Positions 1-12,147 of a stretch of 64,000 bases of DNA are shown piece by piece. Source of the DNA: Ananas comosus. Its lineage: Eukaryota; Streptophyta; Magnoliopsida; Poales; Bromeliaceae. The position numbers and the translations under genes were made by a program. Within the stretch, counting starts at the first letter, position 1; each line of letters starts with the position of its first letter. The stretch is from positions 1,965,387 through 2,029,386 of the forward strand of contig NC_033633.1 in NCBI RefSeq assembly GCF_001540865.1, read 5' to 3'. Under the pieces are notes generated by a model. The model was not told where the DNA came from and made no database searches. It was given only the letters and a program-made list of their open reading frames with translations.

Positions 1-33
<33 letters not shown>
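1..33. repeat. TA microsatellite
   Basis: Uninterrupted (TA)n at the window edge. It abuts a hairpin MITE; most MITEs of this family in the window lie in or next to TA runs. Confidence 0.95.
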
Positions 34-34
<1 letters not shown>

Positions 35-39
<5 letters not shown>

Positions 40-262
40 CGGCTGCTATGCTATCGATAGCACCAAGCACTTGGTGCTATCAAGTTTTCTGTCGTTAGAT
101 TAATTCTTTTGATTATTTTTACCCGTTAGATTATACTATTCAACCAACCATCCACTCAACCCTAGAGGGCCCACATTATCCTAACGGTATATTTCTCAAT
201 TCAAGGACTAAAAAATCAATAGCACCAACACTTGGTGCTATTGATAGTATTCCAGCCCAGTT
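35..262. mobile_element. Family-1 MITE (short hairpin-tipped element)
   Basis: The left tip contains GCTATCGATAGCACCAAGC and the right tip, read in reverse, GGAATACTATCAATAGCACC, so the ends are inverted repeats. Inside each tip is a smaller palindrome (AGCACCAAG/CTTGGTGCT). The interior has the family signature CCGTTAGATTATACTATTCA and CCACTCAACCCTAG. There is no coding capacity. The same layout recurs near 902, 22506, 53447, 53673 and 58844. The superfamily is unknown; insertion in TATATA suggests a TA-type target. Confidence 0.75.
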
Positions 263-265
263 CGA

Positions 266-905
266 TATATAGAGTCCGGCTGCTATGCTACCGATAGCAC
301 CAAGCACTTAGTGCTATCAAGTTTTCTGCCACTAGATTAATTCCTTCGATTATTTTTACCCGTTAGATTATACTATTCAACCAACTACCCACTCAATCCT
401 AAGCCATTTTCGATGATGGAGCTTTCGAATCGATGATTGGCTCCGTTAAACTTGATCTAGCATATTTGAAATATCTAGAAAATAAATTTTACGGTTTTCG
501 ATATTATTTACCTAGTGATCGAAAGAGTTCAAAATCAACGGCTGAAAATAAAAATCTCACAAAAAGTGGTAATATAGCACTAAAATTTTCGATCAGAGAC
601 ATTGATCTTGCTGTAAATAGTATAAAGAAATTTCTATCAAAATTTCATCTGATTTGAATACTTCTACACCATTAAACTTGCAAACGGTATACATCAACCA
701 TTAAAAATTGTTGATTTTAAACCTTTTCGATCACTAGGTAAATAATATCGAAAAACCGTAAAATTTATTTTCTAGATACTTTAAATACGCTAGATCAAGT
801 CTAACGGAGCAGATCGTCGATTCGAAAGCTCCATCATCGAAAACGGCTTAGGAGCACAGAGGCCTCCGTGCTCCTAATAGCACACAAGACCTATATATAT
901 ATAGT
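266..905. mobile_element. Chimeric MITE: family-1 left half joined to a family-2 foldback body
   Basis: The first ~130 bases match the left half of a family-1 MITE, up to CCACTCAATCCTAAG. From about 404 the sequence becomes the foldback family-2 body. Its left arm (about 404-530: TTTTCGATGATGGAGCTTTC, then CTAGAAAATAAATTTTACGG) is the inverse of its right arm (about 725-850). The arms are ~120 bp and nearly identical, so transcripts would form a long hairpin. The open frame at 433-657 lies inside the element and looks like chance. Confidence 0.7.
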
Positions 906-1128
906 CCGGCTACTATGCTATTAATAGCACGAAGCACTCGGTGCTACCAAGTTTTCCACCGTTAGATCTACCATTTTGATCATTTTTATCCGTTAGATCA
1001 TACTATTCAACCAACCACCCACTCAGCCCTAGGAGGCCCACATCATCCTAACCGCACATCTCTTAATCCAATGGCCAAAAACTTGGTAGCACCAATGACT
1101 TGGTGCTATTAATAGTATATTAGCCTAG

Positions 1129-1130
<2 letters not shown>
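900..1130. mobile_element. Family-1 MITE
   Basis: Starts GTCCGGCTACTATGCTATTA and ends with the inverted tip TGGTGCTATTAATAGTATAT. The interior motifs ACCCACTCAGCCCTAGGAGG and CCGTTAGATCATACTATTCA match the copy at 35-262. Flanked by TA runs on both sides. Confidence 0.75.

Positions 1131-1187
<57 letters not shown>
1131..1187. repeat. TA microsatellite
   Basis: About 57 bases of (AT)n directly following the MITE at 900-1130. Confidence 0.95.
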
Positions 1188-1191
<4 letters not shown>

Positions 1192-1956
1192 TAAGTCCAA
1201 CATTTAGTTGTCTAATTGTTGTACAATTTTTTAAAGTTTTAGTTCAGAGAAGTTTATAACATCAATTTTTTATTATTTTTTCCCCTTTTCAATTTTTTTT
1301 TACAATTATTTTTTCAGGAAATAGAGTCAAATCCCTTATCTGTGTCTCTCATGCCTAGAGCCCCAAAACCTGTTTATTTATCAACTCTTTATACAAAGAT
1401 TTAACTAAGAACATAAATTTAAATTTAGATTTTTCTTTTCTATTTTGCTAATTCAAGTATCACATCCTATAACATTTTAGTGCACAAAACTACAAATAGA
1501 CCTCAAATTAATGACTTATAATTGCCGATTTGGCTTTTTTTTCATCAACAAGATAATTACCAAATATAAACTAAATGCTTGTGTTTAATTAATTCTTATG
1601 ATGAGATCTTTTTTTTTTTTCTAATGGTATCTTGTACTTAATGAAACACATGACTAAGCTTGATACAAGGAACCAAGTAAAATAACAATGAATTGTACAA
1701 CGTGGGATGTGAGATTCTCCCTTGTGCAACACAATGGCAATAACTAAGTACAAATCAAAATCATGTGTGAATCACATTTTACAATTAAATATCTTAATTA
1801 AGGACGGCGTTTATTGCAATTGTTTCAACATCAAAATAAGCTAAGAGGGGGGGTCCTGAAAAAAGAAAAATAAATTTATCGCCTGCCCACGTGAATTGTA
1901 TGAATTGCTGGTGCCAACTACCGTAAAATCTCTAAATGACAGAAAGAGACGACCGA

Positions 1957-2209
1957 TTCACTTAAAGTATGTAGAAACATCGTTAACGAGCCTCGATTAC
2001 AATTTCGCTCAATCTAATCTCCGCTTGGTAGACAGATTATCAACCTATGTGTCAATATATCTGTATATTCTTACACTATATAACCAATTCACTTAAAACA
2101 TATAGAAAGTGTTAACGAGCCATGAATATGATTTCACTCAATCTAACCTCCGCTAGATGGACAGGATACCGGTCTATGTACGATACATCTGTATATCCCT
2201 GCACCGTGC
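1957..2209. repeat. Imperfect tandem duplication, period ~130 bp
   Basis: ATTCACTTAAAGTATGTAGA at 1957 recurs at 2087 as ATTCACTTAAAACATATAGA. Both copies go on with GTTAACGAGCC, TCAATCTAA-CTCCGCT and ATCTGTATAT. Confidence 0.75.
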
Positions 2210-2877
2210 GTCCGCCGCTATCCGTTCCCGTATTTCAATTGCTATTGTGCATTTAAGTTGCAATCTTTTCTCAATCATACAAATTGGTACCAACGAGAAA
2301 TGAAGATGCATCTTTACCTACACAATTTTGGCCCATAATAGCAAAAAGTATTAGGGCTTAATTGGACCCAATGTGCATTGCATTTATCCCGTTGATACCC
2401 CTAACTACGGCATAATAGGAGATGAGTCCATGGCATCCAAATATTATTTGATTTTTTGGAATTTTCAACGCATACAATGGTATAACAATACAATTCAGAT
2501 TAAATAGTTTGGAGTTTAAAATTTAGACATTGTAATACTAACTATTCAGATTGAATAGTATGCATAAGCGGGCGCATTCTCTTGCATGTGTATGACTAAA
2601 AATGCGAAATTTTCAATTTCAGAAAAAGTCAGAAACTTCCACAGATTTGTTTGAATAAAACACAATTCGAAAGCTATAACAAAAGATACAAATTATCGGT
2701 TGCATTTTGACGAGTACATAGCTGGAATAGCTCAAGAAGTAAATTTACTCTAATTCTTGTTTTTCTTTCAATTCATAACTTTATTGCAAAGTTAGTAACC
2801 TAAGTTCAACATAACAAACAGAAACAAAGCTGAGCACATGAGTTACATTTAACCAAATATCTCACCTGATACTAACA

Positions 2878-2901
2878 ACATCATCATCATCATCATCATC
2901 A
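2878..2901. repeat. (ATC)n microsatellite
   Basis: About eight ATC units. Confidence 0.9.
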
Positions 2902-3236
2902 CAATACACCGCAGACCGATAAACGGTACTCCAATCAGGTAGCATAACTATTTCAACAAAATAAAAGCCACACTCAGGAGTATCTACACCGCCCGACGGG
3001 GGCGAAAATTGGGCTGCAGAGGGTTAAAAAAAACAGAGAGAAAAAAAAAAATAGAGAAAGGAAAAAAAAGGATTCAGCAATGCACCCGATTAGGTAAGAA
3101 GCAAAGGGTGAAGACTGATAGCAAAAAGGAAATTATTAGAATGTACACTATGGTAAATTTACTGCAACAATCTATCGACACACATTGCGACCGTTGCTCG
3201 AGCGAATATGGACCCAACTGGTCAGTATATTTCTTT

Positions 3237-3237
<1 letters not shown>

Positions 3238-3271
<34 letters not shown>

Positions 3272-3272
3272 C
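3238..3272. repeat. Poly-T tract
   Basis: A run of about 34 T. It explains the phenylalanine- and lysine-rich frames on either strand here, which are not genes. Confidence 0.95.
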
Positions 3273-3739
3273 TTTTCCTCCGTTTTTTTGGGTCTCACTT
3301 CTTCCTGTAATGGTTCCGCCTCCCATGTGTGAAATTTCTCCACTTCTCTCACCCCGATAAAGGAGGGAAGTCACCGTCGTCTTTGAGCTGATACGGCTGC
3401 GCTGACCTGCAAATTTCATATTATGAAACTTTGAGAAGACGACGGGCGCCATTAGATAAGAGCGACAAATTCTACGATTTAAATGGACAGCACTATACAG
3501 AGTTTTAAAATGTCAGTAAAGAAACAGGGAGAAAAGGATTGTGAACTAGTTTGTCATAGGGATAAAGGGAGAATAAGATTTTTCATCTAGTAGGGCAACT
3601 ATGAAGGTTCTGAACTGGTGTCCCAAACTGTAGCATGGAAACAAATAAGTATTTAATCATCATTAGCAAATGCTTGTTTTCCCACCCATGCGATATAATA
3701 TAACACCCATCATGTCGAAATGCCAGCCAATTTCATTAA

Positions 3740-4020
3740 GACCTGTTTTGTTCAGATGGAGCCTCTGCAAAAGTGCTGTTTGAATAGAGCGCTTTAGATA
3801 AACACTAACAGGTTTTTTGTCGCCTACTTTTGGGGCAAAAACACCTTCGCTGCTTCGCACACACAAAAGCTCCAGGCTTTTTATATGCCACATGCTTGGT
3901 TTCTCCTCTACGGCACAAAGAAGCAGCTTAAACAAGCTAGCCCAATGTTGTGCTTCGGCTATTGGTAAAAAAACCTTTTTAAACAAGTTCAAATTTGTCA
4001 AGCTTACGAGGAAAGAGCTA
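3740..4020. mobile_element. Possible family-3 (GCTTCTG-rich) MITE remnant
   Basis: GGAGCCTCTGCAAAAGTGCT followed by GTTTGAATAGAGCGCTTT resembles segments at 28895 (GGAGCTTCTGTAAAAGTGTC) and 34580 (GCAGCTGTAGAAGTGCTGTT). Element ends and target duplication are not clear. The 112-aa minus-strand frame over it is probably chance. Confidence 0.35.
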
Positions 4021-4406
4021 TCATGGGCACCTTAGATGTTTCAGCTTGATGTTGACACTTCCAAAGTTTCTTCTTTGGTCACTACTGGTTCTAGAATCAG
4101 TAACAAAATACAGACCTTCCTGAGCTCTAACGTTTTTTTGAAATGTATACCTGACCTTCAAAAATTCTGATATTCCTACCTAACCTTGAAATTGTATTGA
4201 TGCAAGTACTTTTTAACTTTCTTATAGGATATTCTGTTACTAGACAGAATATTTCGTAGATTTTCTGAAAATCAAAATAACTGTGATATTTGTTAAGAAA
4301 ATTTAAAATATTTAATATTCAGGTATCCATATAAGAATTCGCTGTTAGTTCAGAGAAGGTCTGTGCACTCTTTACCTAAAATGTGAGAAATTTTCTTCTA
4401 ACTTGT

Positions 4407-7400
4407 TTACCTTTCACGATTGGAGTTTATTCCAACTCTTTGCATAGGGCTCGCAGGGCCAGAGGCCTGAGTGTGAGGGTGTACAGAGTCTGGTCGATTG
4501 CCGTGTTCTGGCAAGGCAACTCCAACTTGAACAGGACCAAAGGACCCGAACTCAAGTTTGCTCTCTTGTGGATGCACAACACCATTTCCATGCAAGACAC
4601 CCCTCGGGCTATGGCGAGAAGAGTGTGGTATCTCTTGAAAAGTAGGTCTTCCATGGCCATTTCTGGCTGGAACTTGAGCTTGTATTGGTGGAAGCTCGGG
4701 ACCCGCTTCTTCCGAAGAGATGGTGTCTATATGCATGTCCGCTCGGCCATTGTACCGCGATTTTAGCTGATGATTTGAAGCCAACGAGTTCTTTCCTCTT
4801 CCAGGGGACAGTCTCTCCTTATATGACCGGGAATTCTACAAAAATAGAGGTCAGAGATTTGCTTGGGTTAGCCAACATACATATATAAGCAAAACAATTA
4901 ACCTTATATACTGTAGCATTCCAAAAGAACCAACAAGTTGAATCTGCACATGCATCAGACTATCAAAACCAGAACTCACGAGGATCCTTAGCTTCAAAAT
5001 TTGACAACTATGTCCTTGGAAGTCGACAGGCTATCCTAAACACTATTTTACGTCTAAAGAAGTAATGTCTGTTTGAGCATGTAGTAGAAACGTTACCACA
5101 CTTATGCAGAATTATGATGCAGGAAAATAAAACAAAAGCTTACGAGTGACAAAATGTGCCCCTTGATTTCTCTCATCATTTCACAAAATAATTTCTCTTC
5201 TCCATTATGTGTTTGAATATCTGTTATATCCATTCACATAAAATAGCAACCTAATTGTTAAATTTTAAAGGTTAAAGATCTAAGTGCAATCACATGAAGT
5301 TCTAGGAAGGGCATTGCACTTAAGGCAAAATAAACCAACACAGGCAAGCTACAGTAGACTCCATGTTCAATCCAACTTGCGCTGCGGAAGATCTGCTTAC
5401 AGATAATGCACAACAAGCACACAAAAATATTAGCTCACAAGAACACCATATAAAAGCTTGAGTATAACATACCGTGTTCGGAAAGTATGTGCCTGTTCCC
5501 CTTGGCTTAGGAAGATCTTCAGTGCCATAAGCACTGGATAGTATAGGGTGATTCACATAATAATAGCCAGGTGGATATGGCACCCCAGGAATCATTCCAT
5601 TTGGTGCAGCAGGTGGATACATATTCCGCCGATGTAGCCCATTCCACGAGTGCTTGTTCTGGAATGGCACATGGGCCGGTCGATGATATGGAACAAAGAC
5701 CGCCGGGCCCACCACATAATCTTGGCTCCTCTGAGCATACAAAAGATTTGTAAAATGGAGGTCATAATCTCCACTGAGATCCGACAAATTGTTGAACTTA
5801 GGGCTTTCACTTCCCTCTCCCTCTTTTCTCACTATCAAGTCTAAGGGGTATGATTCTTCTGATAAACAAGTATTCCGACTTGATGTTGTGGGCCCATCAA
5901 ATGAGCCTATTGAAGAACTAAAACTTCTCGGCGATTCAATCTCATAGCTAAGCAGTTCATTCTTTGTACTATACTTCGGATTGAAAAAGAGATGGGGTGT
6001 GCAATAAGCCATTCCAGATGGTGACGGTATTCCAGATGGTGACATCACTGTTTCACCAGTTGAAGGCGAAGCCCTAGAAGTTTCATCACCAATTCTTGAA
6101 TTAGAAGCTCCCTTGGTTGTGAAATCTCTGGCATCACCCGCCAAACAATTGCCTGAAACGACAATTCCTTCCACTATACCATTTGGTTCAAATTTTGTAG
6201 GTTCAATGGAGAGGTCCTTCCCCAAACTTGAGATGCTTAAGTTATTCAGCTGCTCATAAAGCACTTCATGGGAATCACTGGTTGGGGAAGTTAAAACCGA
6301 TTTATCTCGAAAGCCCCTGTCGCCGTTGAAATCTGATGAATTAAAGCCTATCCAGCTGTGATTGATTGATGTAATGTTCGGACGAAACGGAAGGGCACCT
6401 TGTACATCTGGTCTTTCTCCACTTCCATGCCTCTCCAATGTGTTTTTAAAGAACGTATTGACTTCAATGTTGATTCTCTCAGCAGGTAATTCAAGTATGT
6501 TCGCAAGCTTTCGAGCACCAAATACAAATGCGCTACGTATACGGAAGAAGTTACCTGTATGTTATATTGTTGCCCATAAGAAAAAGAAAATTGGACTTGT
6601 ACCAATATAAGTCAGGCTAAACATCAGGTAAATCTTATGTGTTTAATTGTTTTCGAAACAAATGTTGGCGATAACAACTGTGAGTTAATGCTTATGACTG
6701 CAAATAATATAAGGGCTCTCTTTATAACATATAGAACTTTTAATAAAAATGTGATTTTTTTGGCAAAACTCAATGGTTATGCATTTACAAGTCAAGTGTT
6801 AGGGCATATTTTTCAGTTAAAATCAGGTTAGGGTCCATCTCAGTCTGGGATTAATATTCAACCAACTTGACCTAACATTGAGATTAGAAATCCAAACACA
6901 ACTTCCAGAAATTTTCAATTCAGGTACACGTCAGATCAATACCACTTTGCACTTGCAGCCATAAATGGCATGACACCCACAAAATTATAAACAAAGAAAA
7001 AACAAACCTTTGCTGACACTGCGACCCAGATTATTACTCTGTTTCAGTGGATCAACTATGTTAAGATGCTTCTGGGGAAATATCCGAGAATTAATCTCAT
7101 ATCCCTCAGAGGAGACAGAGTACTTCTTCACACAGTTCCTGAGAAACTCATCGGTGAGGAGTAAATCACTCTCCTGAGTTTCGGGCGGCTCAGCTGTAAA
7201 CGCCAAAATAACAGTCACTAACTTTACCCACTCCATCCATATAAATTGTCTAGAAATTAACTTACCAACTAGTTCAGGTAGAGAAGAAAGGGCTACAGGA
7301 CCATTCAAAGTGACACAATACTTCTCCCAGTCGAATTTGCTATAATAGTCCAAAAACCTATAAAGGACCTACATAAAGGAAACCGCTCTCATAAAACTTA

Positions 7401-10400
7401 TGTATCTGAAATTCTCACAGCAATTTATTGAATAGTTTATGGTTTTTGATGCTTAGATCTATCAGAATACTCACCACCAAAGGGCCATCCAAAGATTTAT
7501 GGAAGAGATGGAAGATATACAACACCAGAGTCTCTAATGCATATGTCGAAATTAAACCATGATGAGCACCAAGAATGCGGCTTTCATAATAACACCAAGC
7601 TTTTATCAACATTATGCTTCTCTTGAAAAGATGGTCCTTCCCAATTAGTTGATCAACCTAGAGAAGCAGATAGAATGTAAACTAATTAAAAGAGGAGTAT
7701 AAAAAAATATTGCAAAGAAAAGTGCATTCTTTATCAAGGTATGTTTCAGGCTTTCAAGCATTTAGAGGAAGACAGACAAGCTCAAAAACTTAAAGAGATG
7801 TCTAGCCGCAATACCTCCTCAAGAAAGCAAAGTGTGCAGAGTCCACCAATCTGATTGAATGAGATATCGACAACAATATTTTGGACAAGACATTTAACAA
7901 GCTTGACCTGTTGTGAGAAATCGTATTAAAAGAAAGCACAACAACTCAAATATGATAAGCATCAACTTAAGAATGAATGAAGTAACAAATACATATAATA
8001 AAAAATCGCTGTAAATTAACCAATCAAACTCGGCAAACCAATCAAACTCGGCAATTGTTTTAACCAGACATGCTGTGATATATTGAAATTCCAAATGCAA
8101 TGAGTAATGCAAGATGAATTTAATCGGTTAAATAAGGAAAACAGTAAATTTTGCAGAGAATACTATATCCGCTGCACAAGTATATAATTAATGGGAGTTC
8201 CTATTTATTGAATATGCACAATCTCATAATTCAACATGTCATTACTAACCACTATGGGTGTTTAGCGGCCTACTTTGAATGTTACTAATGTTTATGTGAA
8301 AGATCATCAACAGATAATACCAAAACATTTCAACGGTACTTCCCAATGAATAACTACGTCTTACGTTCTCCAACTATTTATCAAATAAGCATGTGGTCAA
8401 TATAAAGAGCCAAAAATTTCAAGCCACAAAATGCTCGAAGATAAAAAATAGAATAAGATAAGATCAAACACGAAAAGAAGTATTAAATCTGTTGGACAAG
8501 CATCCACTTTCTTGAAGCCCTAAAATCTATTGCCATGAGACAAGTAGACCTCCAAAATTAAAATTGTCCTACTTCCTATTAAATATGTGAAAAATAATCC
8601 GCGTGCTCAACATTCATTTAGTGATTCAGTGAATGAAGGCTGGCTAATTATTTGTCCTGGGAGAAAAAGTTAACAATGATGCAACATAAGAAGACAAAAT
8701 GGAAACAAACTTATTATCAGCAGCTTGACAACCTCTCAAATAACCAAAAATAAAGTGAAATCCAGTAGAACAGAAGAACCTCAGCATGAATGTATTGCAC
8801 ATCCTTCACTTCAAACTCGGCGTCTTTGTTCTGTTCTTCAAATTCGAGAACAGAACGTACACTGTTCGCCAAGCTATCTTCTGAATTTGGGACACCAACT
8901 GCAGTAAGGTCAATATCTCCATCAGGAAGATACGTCTTCAACGGTACTGATCCAAATGGAAAAACCTATTAAAAAAAATTGTGAAAAGTCAAAATTGTCA
9001 GTTTTATGGTCCAATAAAAGGATAGGAACATTAAGCACATACACATATAATAAATATAACCACAAATGATTATCCAATTCGAGTTGGGCACTTCATAATC
9101 AGATGTAAAGCCTTTGAGAAGATTTTAATTTACTCGTTTAAATCAATTTCAGGAGCATCATAGCTACTGTTCACAGACCAGTAGTCTTAAATGCATAGGT
9201 CGCATACAAGTAACAATTTTCAGATTTTTGATTTATTCAGTTAGAAAAACTTCAGGAGCATCCTACTGATGGGCTTTGAAGAGGAATCTGCCTTCTAATA
9301 GCATTTACATACAAAACCAAATATCTCTTTCTTTCGCCCTTTTGAATTATTTGTGAGAGCATAATGCAATGTAACTCTTTAGATTATGCAAGAGCTTACT
9401 GATCCTTTGACCAGATCAAAAGTTAATTGGATTGAACTAACAGGTAGCGAGAACAATTCAATGTCACAATCTAACAGCTACTGAACATAAAGAAATGACC
9501 GTTAGGCTTAAACACTCTAAGCATGATTATGGAGAAAATAAGAGAAGTGGAACTGGATCCTGTTTGAGTATATGAGCACCTTTGGTGATAAATGGTGCAA
9601 GAATCCAATCATTTCAACTTTGACTAAAACAAAAGATGTAAAGAATTCTCAGAAGAACAACAAGGAATACTGATTAAAGGAGGCATAAGAAATTCCTGCA
9701 GCTACCATATAATATTCATCTCTATTTGGTGATAAATAAACCATCTGTGGCTCTTTTTCTTTTTGTTTCTCAGATATTTCATGAAATAGACTAAAATCTC
9801 CAATGACCAATCGTCGACATGAATACCAAAGGATCCAGTACGTCCAACATTGATTCCTTCAGACATGTCGATTGGAGAAAAACATAGCGGTTAGGAAGGA
9901 TATCTAGTATCAGACAACCAGCAGTTAAAGAAAACTAAGATAAATTTGTAAAAAAGGCATTATTTGAAGACACAGCTTAAACTGACTCAATTAAAAACAG
10001 AAAATACAGCGAAATAATTATTGCAGTTAAGCCAATTAATGTTTTTAAGACAACAGCAGAAGCAACACGTCTCATTCTCAGATTTACTGATCATTCAGTT
10101 GAACCTTTTCATCAATATACTGAAAGTAGCCTATCATGAAGGGAAGAAACAGAAAATGATTGAGCAAGCGCATTAATCATGGCAAGATCAAATTACAAAA
10201 ACAGTTAGCGAAGAGATGCTTGTTTAACTTTCAATACGACAACAATATTGCAAAGAAAAAGGAAAAGCAGATACGAAAGATAATAGTCAAAAACCCTCTA
10301 ATATAATGAACCAGCCCGTAGTATAGGTTACTCAAAATATAGAACATCAAAGAAGGAAAGGAAAGAAGCTTAAAAAAAAAAAAAGAGGAAAAGATGGATG

Positions 10401-11246
10401 AACAAAGAGATCATTATAATGAGTTCTTGAAAAAAAAAAAAACTAAAACAACTACTCTCTTTATGGGAAAGACTCATAGGATGAAAAGAACATGCAACAT
10501 TTAATAGAGAAAATATCTTGTAAAACTCTTCCACTAAAAGTACTCAATAGGAGCAATAAATACCTTAACTCTTCCACTAAAAGTACTCAATAGGAGCAAT
10601 AAATTCCTTATGAATCTCACAAGAAATCCATGAGATCCATGATGCGACAAGTCACCACACAATGCTAACGTAAAGAAATCAAGAGAAAGTACACATCACA
10701 AAAAGTGGGTTAGAGACCAAGGAATATACCATTCACAACACAATAACACCATGCATGAACATATTATATTCAAATTAAATTGCAAGCAAGGAGTGGAGCA
10801 AAGCACATGCTATAACACATCCATACATAATACAACAAGTTGAATCTAAAGTAGAGCGAAATAAAGAACAATACAATCACATTACAACACCTGAAACGAT
10901 ATAATGCACAATAAATTGTAGTACGAAAATAGAAGTAAATTTGAGAAAGAGCATGGACTCAGAGAATCACCTCACTCCCAATTTTCTCTCTGATCAGCTT
11001 CTGAACGTGCTCGACAACGGCTCTCCTCCGCTGCTCGGACACGACGGTGGGCTGTATATGCTGTATAACCTCTCTGGTGGCCTCCTCGGCTCGATTCCAC
11101 ACATCGGCGCCGACCGCGGCGGGGTCGGGGTTCGGCCGATGGCTCTGCTGCTGCTGCTGCGGCGGCGGCGGCGGCGGCGGATGCGGCGGATTCGAGTGCC
11201 CTAGTTCGCCATTAGCGTGCAACGGCCAGGCCTGGAGATCGCCCAT
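4407..11246 (-). CDS. Nucleotidyltransferase, PAP/OAS1 substrate-binding superfamily (8 exons)
   Basis: Non-canonical poly(A)-polymerase-like nucleotidyltransferase of the kind plant databases call PAP/OAS1 substrate-binding domain protein; the substrate is unknown to me. Exons by eye: 11246-10971, 8965-8780, 7907-7815, 7657-7475, 7368-7266, 7193-7008, 6554-5473, 4835-4407. All introns are GT-AG and in phase, giving 845 aa. The catalytic core is visible: FGS at residues 96-98, PDGDIDLT with Asp109 and Asp111, and third carboxylate Asp168 in VVDIS. The substrate-binding helical domain ([20 protein letters not shown], then [16 protein letters not shown]) follows at about 186-250. Residues ~345-845 are a long low-complexity tail ending in a PGRGKNS/basic segment. 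The N terminus has a proline run then QQQQQ. I chose the ATG at 11246 (MGDLQAW) because relatives seem to start there; an in-frame ATG lies at 11309. Introns 2-1.1 kb and smaller hold no other gene. Confidence 0.9.
10524..10609. repeat. 43-bp tandem duplication in intron 1 of the nucleotidyltransferase
   Basis: AACTCTTCCACTAAAAGTAC begins at 10524 and again at 10567. The two units differ at one base (ATACCTT versus ATTCCTT), so the duplication is recent. Confidence 0.9.
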
Positions 11247-11627
11247 GGCGAAGAATCGGGCCCGGGGGGGGAGGGAGAGCGCAAAGAAGGGATCTTTCCA
11301 CAAACCCAAGGCTCAAATCCGCGAGGCATGCATCTGGGGACCGAGGAATCGACAAACTGGGAGCAAAATCTCATCTGGGCCGCAAATCCACGGCATGGGC
11401 GGCGCGGGATCGGTTAAAGATCGCTTGAAAACCGTAAAAAGGAGGGTTTTTTCGTGGAGTGGAAGGGAGAATTGGGGGTTGGCGGGGAGGATAAGAACGG
11501 AGGGATTGGGGGAAAAGGGGTTTTCTTTTATGGTGGGGAGTGAGGATTGGATCGATCGCTAGGGCTTCTACAAAAACCCTTCAAGGGTTTGCTTCTTTCG
11601 CTTCTTCGTCTCTGAGAATTTGGGGAG

Positions 11628-11712
11628 AGGAGAGAGAGAGAGAGAGAGAGAGATGTAGTGAGAAAAGGGGTAGAGAGAGAGAGAGATAGAGAGGAGAGAG
11701 AGAGAGGGGAAA
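11628..11712. repeat. (GA)n tract in the nucleotidyltransferase promoter/leader
   Basis: Interrupted GA repeats, CT-rich on the gene's own strand, lie ~390-470 bp upstream of the start codon. CT-rich leaders are common in plant promoters; no TATA box was identified. Confidence 0.8.
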
Positions 11713-11797
11713 AGGGTTAGTGTTTTGGGTAAGTGCGTTTTGTTGTTAAGACGGCGAAAATGAGACGTTTTTGTTTTTTTTGTTTTTTTTTTTTTTT

Positions 11798-12147
11798 GGG
11801 TAAACTTCTTCGAATACCACCCTATAGTTTTGTACTTTCTAACTTTACTCCTTTATAATTTAAAATATATCAATGTAGTACCCTATGATTTAATTTTTCT
11901 CTTTTCGTCGATACTTTCGTTAACTTTTTGTTAAATTATATATAAAAAACTTCATATGTTCCACCTATAGTTTATCGAATGTCCACTTTAGTACCCTTTA
12001 GTTTTAACTTTCTCACCGATTTAACGAAAAAAATTAGTGGAGTAGATAACAAAAAAAAATAAAATAAAATTATAGGGTACGAAAGTGATACACTTTAAAT
12101 TATAGGGTATTAAAGCAAAAAATTACGAAATCATATTTAAAGTTTTT
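11798..12147. mobile_element. Family-4 MITE (GGGTAAACTT ends)
   Basis: Begins GGGTAAACTTCTTCGAATAC and ends in the inverse TCATATTTAAAGTTTTTC. Mirror-image interior motifs (TTTAAAATATATCA and TGATACACTTTAAA; TAACTTTTTGTTAAATTATA) are shared with copies at 26748, 45333 and 51186. Non-coding. Confidence 0.7.

Larger units (their letters stand above)
1188..3739. other. Intergenic, no gene recognised
   Basis: AT-rich spacer downstream of the nucleotidyltransferase gene. The reading frames at 1896-2096 and 3009-3452 are low complexity or repeat-derived and match nothing I know. It holds an imperfect tandem duplication (1957-2209), an (ATC)n run and a T homopolymer. Confidence 0.6.

Noticed and set aside
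433..657. 74-aa plus-strand frame
   Set aside because: It lies wholly within the foldback MITE between its arms and is not conserved in other copies.
3009..3452. Open frames on both strands of 76-107 aa
   Set aside because: They are carried by the poly-T tract at 3238-3272 and by purine-rich sequence; no conserved pattern.
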